From IMG/VR virus record IMGVR_UViG_3300010354_000223, positions 1-38,354 of that record: a DNA stretch of 38,354 bases. One strand, written 5' to 3'. Position 1 is the stretch's first letter. Each line of letters begins with the position of its first letter. Below are positions 29,576 to 34,544 of the stretch, piece by piece. Origin of the DNA: a virus. Both the position numbers and the translations under genes were made by a program. The notes under the pieces were generated by a model, which made no database searches, had not been told where the DNA came from, and saw only the letters and a program-made list of their open reading frames with translations.

Positions 29576-30008
29576 CGTCCCCCATAACTATCCCGACGGC
29601 GGAGACAAAAACGAGAAATGCTCGAGGGGAGGGAAGAGAGTCACGTAGGGAGAGGGAGACATCCGCAGGGAGGGAGACTCAGGGCGCTATGTAGGGGGAG
29701 AGGGAGGGCACACAGGGAGCCACAGACGAGACACACGGTACCTCCCCAGCCGTCCCGCGGACTCGAGGACTCCCGGAGACCCACGCCCCCTGAAAAGCAG
29801 CTCTAGCGATCGCTGTCCATGTCTACGTGTACATATCTGGTGGTGCGTGGGGCAGCAGGCGGAGTCGAGGGAAAAGCAGCACAGGCGATCAGGAGGGGTA
29901 GCTTGACCCTGTGGCGCGTGGTGGTACCTTGGCACAATAGGGCACTTCATGACACAAAATGGCACTCTGTGACACTCGTCTCGTGTGGAGAAACGCTGCC
30001 CTCCGGTG
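29576..30008 (+). other. Noncoding stretch, purine-rich and repeat-containing
   Basis: I see no convincing gene here; short open frames lack promoters or ribosome sites. 29618-29730 is strongly purine-rich (AGGGAGGG-type units). 29931-29975 holds a short tandem repeat listed separately. The stretch separates leftward genes (28.6-29.6 kb) from rightward genes (30.07 kb on). Confidence 0.5.
29941..29975 (+). repeat. Two 20-bp-spaced direct repeats
   Basis: GGCACTTCATGACAC at 29941-29955 and GGCACTCTGTGACAC at 29961-29975, with a partial GGCAC unit at 29931. The period is close to two helical turns, which suggests protein-binding sites. Confidence 0.5.
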
Positions 30009-30022
30009 TGCAACGAGTTGCA
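30009..30022. repeat. Palindrome TGCAACGAGTTGCA, copy 1
   Basis: A 6-bp inverted repeat around GA. It lies 8 nt upstream of the -35 box of the promoter at 30031. Identical copies at 31580, 32690 and 33089. Confidence 0.8.
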
Positions 30023-30030
30023 ATGACGCG

Positions 30031-30059
30031 TGCAAACTGCTGCGTGTCTGTGGTATATC
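30031..30059 (+). promoter_or_regulatory. Promoter, leaderless type, for gene at 30066
   Basis: TGCAAA at 30031-30036, 17 nt, TATATC at 30054-30059, 6 nt to ATG 30066. It fixes that ATG as the start. Confidence 0.8.
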
Positions 30060-30065
30060 TGTCTC

Positions 30066-30344
30066 ATGGCAAACGACACTGACTGGATCGTCTTCTACGG
30101 CATCTCCACCGGCTACGCCCTGGGTCCCTACAAGGCAGCCTCCCTCTACGGCCCCTCCCTGGGACAATTCACCGACCACCCGCAACAGGCCATCGGCTGG
30201 GCCACGCGGGAGGAGGCTGAGCGCGTCGTCGCCGCGGCGGGTCACACGGAGGCTCGCGTCGTGCAGCGGAGCGCGGCCATCGCCTCTTGGAAGAAGGGAG
30301 TGGGTCGCGACATGGACTCGGTCGACTGGGGCACCCTCCGCTGA
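30066..30344 (+). CDS. Hypothetical protein (92 aa)
   Basis: The start is ATG 30066 because the promoter's -10 box ends 6 nt before it; an in-frame GTG at 30030 lies in the -35 box. The protein has a strand-helix start (W-I-V-F-Y-G-I-S-T-G-Y-A-L-G-P-Y), a helix A-T-R-E-E-A-E-R-V-V-A-A-A-G and a final strand. No family recognised. A terminator follows about 30 nt downstream. Confidence 0.72.
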   Translation: MANDTDWIVFYGISTGYALGPYKAASLYGPSLGQFTDHPQQAIGWATREEAERVVAAAGHTEARVVQRSAAIASWKKGVGRDMDSVDWGTLR

Positions 30345-30374
30345 CTCCCCCTCCCCTACGCTAGCTAGCCTCAT

Positions 30375-30407
30375 GGGTCTCCCCCTACCGGGTGGAGGCC
30401 TTTTTTA
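30375..30407 (+). terminator. Rho-independent terminator
   Basis: GGGTCTCCCCC and GGGTGGAGGCC form a GC-rich stem with one mismatch around a short loop, followed by TTTTTT at 30401-30406. Confidence 0.85.
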
Positions 30408-30441
30408 TTTTGTCTCTCCGCCGTCGAGCGTTGTGTTTCAG

Positions 30442-30470
30442 TGTAAAGTCACGCCGCTGTGTGTTATAAA
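30442..30470 (+). promoter_or_regulatory. Promoter, leaderless type, for gene at 30477
   Basis: TGTAAA at 30442-30447 followed by GTCAC, 17-nt spacer, TATAAA at 30465-30470, 6 nt to ATG 30477. Confidence 0.82.
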
Positions 30471-30476
30471 GAGCTC

Positions 30477-30686
30477 ATGGTCCACACAACGCCTCGCCGA
30501 GTCACCTTCACCCATCCCTCCCTCCCCGCGATGCCTCCCATGACGGGCACTGTCGCCTGGGACGAGTGGGAGGGCTGTGGCATGTTCTATCCCGACCCAC
30601 CCCACCACGCTCCCCTCCTCTCCCTCTACGGCTACGAGCCTGAGGCTGGGCTGTACCTCGACGGAGCCACGGTCACTCCCCTCTAA
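30477..30686 (+). CDS. Hypothetical protein (69 aa)
   Basis: ATG 30477 is set by the promoter spacing; the upstream in-frame GTG at 30459 is inside the -10 region. The protein is Pro-rich with several Tyr and begins M-V-H-T-T-P-R-R-V. Strand-like G-T-V-A-W-D-E-W-E-G and a final G-L-Y-L-D-G-A-T-V-T-P suggest a small beta fold. Function unknown. Confidence 0.7.
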   Translation: MVHTTPRRVTFTHPSLPAMPPMTGTVAWDEWEGCGMFYPDPPHHAPLLSLYGYEPEAGLYLDGATVTPL

Positions 30687-30743
30687 CACCCACCCCGGGC
30701 GGAGGCTCTTTCAGATTTCTCTCCCACCCGCATAGGTACTATC

Positions 30744-30917
30744 ATGCTCCCCCACGTCGTTCCCCCTCCCCCGCGCAAGACGGTCGAGCCGACCCCCTTG
30801 GAGCTCGAGCTCCCTCTCCCCCTCCCTCCCGTCTCCTCTTCCCTCCCCTGCGACGCTGAGTCCCCCGGGATGGTGGTGGTCGACCTGGGAGACTCGGGCG
30901 ACTGGATCGTGCTCTGA
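30744..30917 (+). CDS. Hypothetical Pro-rich small protein (57 aa)
   Basis: ATG 30744 to TGA 30915-30917. The first 35 residues are Pro/Leu-rich (P-P-P-P-R-K-T-V-E-P). The end, M-V-V-V-D-L-G-D-S-G-D-W-I-V-L, is strand-like. ATAGGT is 6 nt before the ATG with a weak TTCAGA -35, so it may be another leaderless gene. Confidence 0.58.
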   Translation: MLPHVVPPPPRKTVEPTPLELELPLPLPPVSSSLPCDAESPGMVVVDLGDSGDWIVL

Positions 30918-30936
30918 GTTTTTCCGCGGCATTTGA

Positions 30937-30994
30937 GGGGGTGGCATGCCGTCACTCGAAAATCTCGGGTCGCTTTCAGGGGGTGGCATGCCGT
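30937..30994 (+). repeat. Tandem operator-like repeats upstream of gene at 31036
   Basis: GGGGGTGGCATGCCGT occurs at 30937-30952 and again at 30979-30994, 42 bp apart (four helical turns). Each contains the palindrome GGCATGCC. The second copy ends 6 nt before the -35 box of the next promoter, a position suited to an activator or repressor. Confidence 0.72.
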
Positions 30995-31000
30995 GGAGCT

Positions 31001-31029
31001 TGTCCATTCTCCCCCGTGTGGCGTAAGAT
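31001..31029 (+). promoter_or_regulatory. Promoter, leaderless spacing, for gene at 31036
   Basis: TGTCCA at 31001-31006, 17 nt, TAAGAT at 31024-31029, 6 nt to ATG 31036. The -35 departs from TGCAAA, as might be expected of a promoter helped by an activator at the upstream repeats. Confidence 0.68.
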
Positions 31030-31035
31030 GAGAGC

Positions 31036-31230
31036 ATGAACAAGGGTGGCTTCTCCCTCTCCCGTCTCCTCGGCCTCACCGCCGCCAAGTCTCGACTCTC
31101 TCGCAAGCTGGGCGTACCCCTCACGAAGGGTGGCCGTGACGCGAAGATCGGACGACTCCTACGGGAGGCTAGCGGTGACGCCGCGCTCCTCGCCCTCCTC
31201 CTCTCCCTCTTGTCGAGCGACGACGACTGA
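31036..31230 (+). CDS. Small basic protein (64 aa)
   Basis: Lys/Arg/Gly/Leu-rich with a C-terminal Leu-rich helix (A-A-L-L-A-L-L-L-S-L-L-S-S) ending D-D-D. It could bind nucleic acid or membranes. No family recognised. Its promoter carries two upstream operator-like repeats. Confidence 0.66.
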   Translation: MNKGGFSLSRLLGLTAAKSRLSRKLGVPLTKGGRDAKIGRLLREASGDAALLALLLSLLSSDDD

Positions 31231-31261
31231 TCAAATACCCGGGTGGGAGATACTTAATGAC

Positions 31262-31570
31262 ATGAAGAACTTGATCGTGGAATTCGTTCGTGAGGTGCTG
31301 TCTGAGAAGAGGCGAAACAAGAAGCCTGGTGGACCCCGCACCGACCTCGGAGCAGTGAAGCAGCTCAACCCGGGAGAGTTCTCTGTGCGTGTGAAGGGAG
31401 CCGTCGACTCTGCAGAAGGTGACGTCGCGAAGGCCGCCGACAACCTCGACGTGGCTCCCCGCACCCTCTACCACTACCTCGAGACAGAACCTAACCTCGC
31501 CTCCGTGAAGACGTCTGAGGAGAGGGAGGGAGAGGACGCGAAGTACGGCCGCCGCAAGACGGGAGACTGA
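31262..31570 (+). CDS. Capsid-targeting-like N-terminus plus Fis-type helix-turn-helix
   Basis: 102 aa from ATG 31262; upstream in-frame codons lie inside the preceding gene. M-K-N-L-I-V-E-F-V-R-E-V-L-S-E-K is the shared N-terminal helix (L-S-E end). Residues about 54-85 read A-E-G-D-V-A-K-A-A-D-N-L-D-V-A-P-R-T-L-Y-H-Y-L, the Fis/NtrC-type HTH (G-N-x-x-K-A-A-x-x-L-x-I-x-x-x-T-L-Y-x-x-L). Together these suggest a DNA-binding regulator that could enter the cell with the phage DNA. TACTTA lies 5 nt before the ATG. Confidence 0.74.
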   Translation: MKNLIVEFVREVLSEKRRNKKPGGPRTDLGAVKQLNPGEFSVRVKGAVDSAEGDVAKAADNLDVAPRTLYHYLETEPNLASVKTSEEREGEDAKYGRRKTGD

Positions 31571-31579
31571 TCCCCACGG

Positions 31580-31593
31580 TGCAACGAGTTGCA
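31580..31593. repeat. Palindrome TGCAACGAGTTGCA, copy 2
   Basis: Lies 9 nt after the stop of 31262 and 9 nt after the stop of the convergent minus-strand gene at 31603, between two 3' ends. Confidence 0.8.
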
Positions 31594-31602
31594 ATGGGAG
31601 CC

Positions 31603-31875
31603 TCAGGGAGACGCGAGGTTGTCGTCTGACGTCCAGCCTACACCCGAGGGAGACAGGACCCTCACGGCTGTGACTCGAGACCAGTCTCTCCTGTCGCCGA
31701 AGCCCATCGGTTTCTCCAGCGTCTCTAGAACCACGAGGCGTCTACCTCTTTCCACTGTAGCGCGTGCTCCGTCGTATCCAAATGCTCCGCCGTCGTCGTA
31801 GAGTCCGTCGAGGAGATTTGACGTCTCCCACAGTGAGAACGTCCGCACAGCGACGACGACGTCTCCCGGTCTCAC
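31603..31875 (-). CDS. SH3/KOW-like G-D-V-V family protein, minus strand (90 aa)
   Basis: GTG 31875 overlaps the previous stop (GTGA) and gives M-R-P-G-D-V-V-V-A-V. R-L-V-V-L-E-T-L, V-T-A-V-R-V-L-S-P-S-G-V-G-W and D-N-L follow, the family signature. A start at 31950 would lie within the upstream gene. It is the third gene of a leftward operon. Confidence 0.73.
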   Translation of the reverse strand: MRPGDVVVAVRTFSLWETSNLLDGLYDDGGAFGYDGARATVERGRRLVVLETLEKPMGFGDRRDWSRVTAVRVLSPSGVGWTSDDNLASP

Positions 31876-32084
31876 TTCAATTCCTCGAGGGCGTCGAGCG
31901 AGACCCACCCCCACTTGTCTGAGAGGATCACCTTCACGTACGTGTGCCACAGGTGGTACCTCTCCCGCGGGAGGACGAAGCCCACCTCACCCGGTCGAAA
32001 TTCTCCGAGGATGGTGTCGAGGTCTTCGTCGTAGAGGTGAGCCCAAGCGTTCTCCCTCTTGACCGTCACAGCTGGGAGACTCAC
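31872..32084 (-). CDS. SH3/KOW-like family protein, minus strand (70 aa)
   Basis: A GTG start overlaps the AT-hook gene stop by 4 nt. F-R-P-G-E-V-G-F-V-L, Y-V-K-V-I-L-S-D-K-W-G-W-V and A-L-E-E-L match the second half of the family; the N-terminal G-D-L-V is replaced by an acidic lead. Middle gene of the 32614-31603 operon. Confidence 0.7.
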   Translation of the reverse strand: MSLPAVTVKRENAWAHLYDEDLDTILGEFRPGEVGFVLPRERYHLWHTYVKVILSDKWGWVSLDALEELK

Positions 32085-32614
32085 TTGGCCTTCCTCGCTG
32101 CCTTCTTCGCTTCCTTCTCGGCCTTGATCTCCTCCTTCGATCGGTTCTTCGCGCCCTTGGGACGGCCGCGGCCACGCTTCGGGGCGTTCGGGTCCACGGG
32201 AGCGACGTCCTCCACCGGGTTCTTGCGCGGGCGGCCGCGCTTCTTCTTCGTCGAGACGTTCACCTTGCCCGTGGCAAGCTTGAAGACGGTGCCGAAGCGA
32301 ATGCCTTCCTTCCAGTTCATGATGGCGTTCTGCTCGAGCTGCTCATCGAAGAGGTGGAGACGACCGGTAAACTCGTCGTGTCGCACCACGCGGTAGGTCT
32401 TCGTGTCGAGGTAGGGCTTGCCGCGGAGGAAGGAGGAGTATCGCTCGATCACGATCTTGTCGCCCTCGCTGAATTGAGCCACCCCGCCCACGATCGCGTC
32501 CGGGAGGCGGGAGATGTCGGGCTTGTTGACCGCTGCTTTGTTCCCGAGGATCGCGAGAGCGTCGGACGAGACGAAGTCGGAGACGGAATCGATGTCGATG
32601 GCCTTTTGTTCCAT
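32081..32614 (-). CDS. AT-hook DNA-binding protein (177 aa)
   Basis: The C-terminal third has two AT-hook cores: K-K-R-G-R-P-R-K at about 125-132 and K-R-G-R-G-R-P-K-G at about 147-155. A Lys/Ala/Glu-rich tail follows. AT-hooks bind the minor groove of AT-rich DNA. The N-terminal 110 residues include strand-like D-K-I-V-I-E-R-Y and T-Y-R-V-V-R-H. A protein like this could organise DNA or regulate AT-rich phage promoters. The promoter at 32621 predicts a leaderless message with ATG 32614. It leads an operon with two small-barrel proteins. Confidence 0.78.
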   Translation of the reverse strand: MEQKAIDIDSVSDFVSSDALAILGNKAAVNKPDISRLPDAIVGGVAQFSEGDKIVIERYSSFLRGKPYLDTKTYRVVRHDEFTGRLHLFDEQLEQNAIMNWKEGIRFGTVFKLATGKVNVSTKKKRGRPRKNPVEDVAPVDPNAPKRGRGRPKGAKNRSKEEIKAEKEAKKAARKAK

Positions 32615-32620
32615 GAGATC

Positions 32621-32649
32621 ATCCTACCAAATCTGTGAGTGACTTTACA
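32621..32649 (-). promoter_or_regulatory. Promoter, leaderless type, for AT-hook operon
   Basis: On the minus strand: TGTAAA (complement of 32644-32649), 17 nt, TAGGAT (complement of 32621-32626), 6 nt to the ATG at 32614. Confidence 0.82.
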
Positions 32650-32689
32650 CTCCCCGAGGGGCCAAGGCCGAAGCCCTGTCCCCGAGGTG

Positions 32690-32703
32690 TGCAACGAGTT
32701 GCA
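32690..32703. repeat. Palindrome TGCAACGAGTTGCA, copy 3
   Basis: Lies 6 nt beyond the stop of the minus-strand gene at 32710 and upstream of the AT-hook operon promoter. Confidence 0.8.
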
Positions 32704-32709
32704 AAGATC

Positions 32710-32985
32710 CTACTTCTTGATCTTGGGTGCGGGAATCCCGAGGATCTTGTGGACCTGACGGGAGGACACGTTCATCACGTAACCGTCAGGCATCTCGACC
32801 ACGTAGTCGACGTACTGGTATGATCCTTCTCGCTTCAGCTTGTGCTTCAGGATGCGGACCTCGGTCCCGACCGGATAGGACTTCTTGATCCATTCTCCCG
32901 TCTCGGGGTCCTCATCTTGAATCGCTCGGGGTGCTTCGAGCTGGTAGGTGGTGCCGGTGGGGAGGATGCCTTCGATGTTTGCCAT
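32710..32985 (-). CDS. Hypothetical small beta-rich protein (91 aa)
   Basis: P-V-G-T-E-V-R-I-L-K, Y-V-D-Y-V-V-E-M-P-D-G-Y-V-M-N-V and a final K-I-L-G-I-P-A-P-K. Strand order resembles the small-barrel family (G-T-E-V for G-D-L-V) with an extended N-terminus. The leaderless-type promoter fixes ATG 32985. Confidence 0.7.
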   Translation of the reverse strand: MANIEGILPTGTTYQLEAPRAIQDEDPETGEWIKKSYPVGTEVRILKHKLKREGSYQYVDYVVEMPDGYVMNVSSRQVHKILGIPAPKIKK

Positions 32986-32991
32986 GAGATT

Positions 32992-33020
32992 ACCTTACCC
33001 TTTTCTCAATGAACTTTGCA
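32992..33020 (-). promoter_or_regulatory. Promoter, leaderless type, for gene at 32985
   Basis: Minus strand: TGCAAA (complement of 33015-33020) followed by GTTC, 17-nt spacer, TAAGGT (complement of 32992-32997), 6 nt to the ATG. Confidence 0.85.
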
Positions 33021-33088
33021 CGAAGTCCGAAGGTGAAAGCCTCTTTCAACTCCGCAAGCCCGAAACCACGAAGGCTCCGGGCAGGGGG

Positions 33089-33102
33089 TGCAACGAGTTG
33101 CA
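33089..33102. repeat. Palindrome TGCAACGAGTTGCA, copy 4
   Basis: Lies 4 nt beyond the stop of the minus-strand gene at 33107. Confidence 0.8.
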
Positions 33103-33106
33103 AAGG

Positions 33107-33421
33107 TCAGACCGTGACTTTTTCCCACGAACGACCGAAGCGGTCTTGCTCGTAGAGGATTCCCGTCTTGGTCTTGGCGTAGAGGCGGCCACCGAGGTTG
33201 CCCGACGGCCGTTGCTCACGGAAGAAACCGCCAACGAAGCGCTTCACGTCGGAGGGGGCAACCGCCCATTGTGAGACCTCCACTTTGACGAGGCGGGACA
33301 TCATCCTCGAGGTCTTTGCCTTTTCCTCCATCTTATAGCGGCGTGCCGAGATCTTGCCCTCCAGCTTGCGAAGGTCGGCGAGGTCGAGGGAATCAATGGC
33401 GGAGAGGAGTTCCTTGATCAT
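33107..33421 (-). CDS. Hypothetical basic protein (104 aa)
   Basis: An N-terminal helix (L-L-S-A-I-D-S-L-D-L-A-D-L-R-K-L) is followed by a basic, strand-rich C-terminal half with G-G-R-L-Y-A-K and Y-E-Q-D-R-F-G-R-S-W. No family recognised. Promoter spacing fixes ATG 33421 and predicts a leaderless message. Confidence 0.72.
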   Translation of the reverse strand: MIKELLSAIDSLDLADLRKLEGKISARRYKMEEKAKTSRMMSRLVKVEVSQWAVAPSDVKRFVGGFFREQRPSGNLGGRLYAKTKTGILYEQDRFGRSWEKVTV

Positions 33422-33427
33422 GAGATT

Positions 33428-33456
33428 ATCTTACCTCTTTGCTAATGAACTTTGCA
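33428..33456 (-). promoter_or_regulatory. Promoter, leaderless type, for gene at 33421
   Basis: Minus strand: TGCAAA (complement of 33451-33456), 17 nt, TAAGAT (complement of 33428-33433), 6 nt to the ATG. Confidence 0.85.
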
Positions 33457-33481
33457 CGAGATTTTCGAAGATTTTTCTTTT

Positions 33482-33697
33482 TTACTCCGGGAGGAGACCC
33501 ATCTCGACGGCGGCCGCATCCGACTTGGCGTTCTCGTACGCATCGATGAACCGCTTGGCGGTGTAGACAAGTGATTCCGCGGCCTCGCGCTCGTAGCGGG
33601 ACTTGAGGGTGTCAAGGCCGTCGTCCTCGATGGCGTTGAGGCAGTCGACCAGGGCATTGAGGGTGTTCTCGAAGCGGCAGTAGCTCATGTTGGCCAT
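33482..33697 (-). CDS. Hypothetical helical protein (71 aa)
   Basis: Starts M-A-N-M-S-Y-C-R-F-E-N-T, followed by long helices rich in Ala, Asp and Glu. The M-S-Y-C-R-F-E-N-T start is one I associate with small phage hypothetical proteins. Unlike its neighbours this gene has a leader with a ribosome site, CAACGAGGAA about 15 nt before the ATG. Confidence 0.72.
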   Translation of the reverse strand: MANMSYCRFENTLNALVDCLNAIEDDGLDTLKSRYEREAAESLVYTAKRFIDAYENAKSDAAAVEMGLLPE

Positions 33698-33726
33698 TTG
33701 CTTGTCCTTTCCTCGTTGATGAAACC

Positions 33727-33755
33727 ACTATACCACTTCCCCCTCAAACTTTGCA
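33727..33755 (-). promoter_or_regulatory. Promoter for gene at 33697, with leader
   Basis: Minus strand: TGCAAA (complement of 33750-33755), 17 nt, TATAGT (complement of 33727-33732). The ATG is 29 nt downstream, so the message has a leader of about 22 nt with a CAACGAGGAA ribosome site. Confidence 0.8.
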
Positions 33756-33776
33756 CTGCCCTCGAAAAATAGTCTC

Positions 33777-33829
33777 TTGAAAGCCACTTTCATCTGTCCC
33801 GAGAAAGTGCTCTTGAATGTCGCTTTCAG
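33777..33829. repeat. Two imperfect operator-like repeats between divergent promoters
   Basis: TTGAAAGCCACTTTCAT at 33777-33793 and TTGAATGTCGCTTTCAG at 33813-33829 resemble TTGAAAGTGACGTTCAA at 35288 and 36000. They lie between the back-to-back promoters at 33755 and 33830, 36 bp apart, and could serve both. Confidence 0.55.
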
Positions 33830-33858
33830 TGCAAAGTTCGTGATCGAAGTGGTATAGT
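33830..33858 (+). promoter_or_regulatory. Promoter, leaderless type, for gene at 33865
   Basis: TGCAAA at 33830-33835, 17 nt, TATAGT at 33853-33858, 6 nt to ATG 33865. It is divergent from the promoter at 33727 and shares the same -35/-10 pair. Confidence 0.85.
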
Positions 33859-33864
33859 GGTTTC

Positions 33865-34002
33865 ATGATCAAAACGGAGCGAAACTTCCACATTGCCGTC
33901 CTCGTCGTCCTCGCCGCGCTCATGATTGGCGACGCAGCCGCCACGGTGGCCACGACGGGCGACGTCCGGTGCCTCTTCGTCAAGTGCGTCATCGTCAAGT
34001 GA
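33865..34002 (+). CDS. Small membrane or secreted peptide (45 aa)
   Basis: ATG 33865 to TGA 34000-34002. After M-I-K-T-E-R-N-F-H comes one hydrophobic segment (I-A-V-L-V-V-L-A-A-L-M-I-G), then A-T-V-A-T-T-G-D-V-R-C-L-F-V-K-C. It may be a single-pass membrane peptide or a signal peptide with a tiny two-Cys product. It is too short for standard gene calling, but the promoter placement supports it. Confidence 0.7.
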   Translation: MIKTERNFHIAVLVVLAALMIGDAAATVATTGDVRCLFVKCVIVK

Positions 34003-34006
34003 GCAG

Positions 34007-34035
34007 TGCAAAGTTCATCAACGAAGTGATAGGAT
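34007..34035 (+). promoter_or_regulatory. Promoter, leaderless type, for gene at 34042
   Basis: TGCAAA at 34007-34012, 17 nt, TAGGAT at 34030-34035, 6 nt to ATG 34042. Confidence 0.88.
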
Positions 34036-34041
34036 AGGACC

Positions 34042-34242
34042 ATGAACAACACCTCGATCACCTACAAGACGCCCTACACCACCCTCCCCATCTTTCAGGT
34101 CACGGCGCCGGATGTGGTTGAGTACGGCTTCAATTGGTCTGACCTGGGCACCTGGTGCTTCTGGATGGGCGGCACCATCTGTGGGTTCTACCCCACCCGC
34201 GAGGAGTGTGAGGAGCGAGTGGCAAATCTTCTCGCCGACTGA
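34042..34242 (+). CDS. Hypothetical protein (66 aa)
   Basis: Starts M-N-N-T-S-I-T-Y-K-T-P-Y. Contains W-C-F-W-M-G-G-T-I-C-G-F-Y and a C-terminal helix T-R-E-E-C-E-E-R-V-A-N-L-L. Three Cys. No family recognised. Promoter and next promoter flank it closely, a one-gene cassette. Confidence 0.75.
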   Translation: MNNTSITYKTPYTTLPIFQVTAPDVVEYGFNWSDLGTWCFWMGGTICGFYPTREECEERVANLLAD

Positions 34243-34243
34243 G

Positions 34244-34272
34244 TGCAAAGTTCACCCGTGATGTGATAAGGT
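34244..34272 (+). promoter_or_regulatory. Promoter, leaderless type, for gene at 34279
   Basis: TGCAAA at 34244-34249, 17 nt, TAAGGT at 34267-34272, 6 nt to ATG 34279. It begins 1 nt after the upstream stop. Confidence 0.9.
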
Positions 34273-34278
34273 AAACTC

Positions 34279-34509
34279 ATGATCGACCTACAGGATCTCA
34301 CACCCGCAATGATCAAGCGCGCCTACTTCGGAAAGCCCGGCTGCATGTGCGGATGCCGTGGAAAATACCACACGGTGGACTCGAACAAGGCGATGGTCAC
34401 CAAGATCCTCCGGACCATCCAGGCGAACGAACACCTCCTCGAGACGGGAGGCAGCTATTTTGCTGCTCAGGTGGGTGGGAAGGAATACGTCGTTTATCTC
34501 AGCGAGTAG
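34279..34509 (+). CDS. Hypothetical Cys-motif protein (76 aa)
   Basis: G-K-P-G-C-M-C-G-C-R-G-K-Y at residues 14-26 forms a tight C-x-C-x-C cluster that might bind metal. A helix (V-T-K-I-L-R-T-I-Q-A-N) and a strand E-Y-V-V-Y-L-S-E follow. I recall similar G-C-x-C-G-C-x-G-x-Y proteins in other phages, function unknown. Confidence 0.75.
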   Translation: MIDLQDLTPAMIKRAYFGKPGCMCGCRGKYHTVDSNKAMVTKILRTIQANEHLLETGGSYFAAQVGGKEYVVYLSE

Positions 34510-34538
34510 TGCAAAGTTCCCTCTGAAAGTAGTAAGGT
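34510..34538 (+). promoter_or_regulatory. Promoter, leaderless type, for gene at 34545
   Basis: TGCAAA at 34510-34515, 17 nt, TAAGGT at 34533-34538, 6 nt to ATG 34545. It starts at the base after the upstream stop. Confidence 0.9.
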
Positions 34539-34544
34539 GAGACC

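Noticed and set aside
29618-30082. Small open frames at 29618-29806 and 29819-30082
   Set aside because: No promoter or ribosome site, low-complexity composition, and no resemblance to other genes in the window.
29959-30543. 194-aa plus-strand frame across 30.0-30.5 kb
   Set aside because: It overlaps two genes whose starts are fixed by promoters at 30031 and 30442, and crosses a terminator.
30711-31124. 137-aa minus-strand frame
   Set aside because: It runs through the repeats and promoter of the 31036 gene and opposes three short plus-strand genes.
30009-33102. CRISPR array formed by the repeated palindrome
   Set aside because: Four 14-bp copies with irregular spacing of 0.4-1.6 kb and genes between them; not an array.
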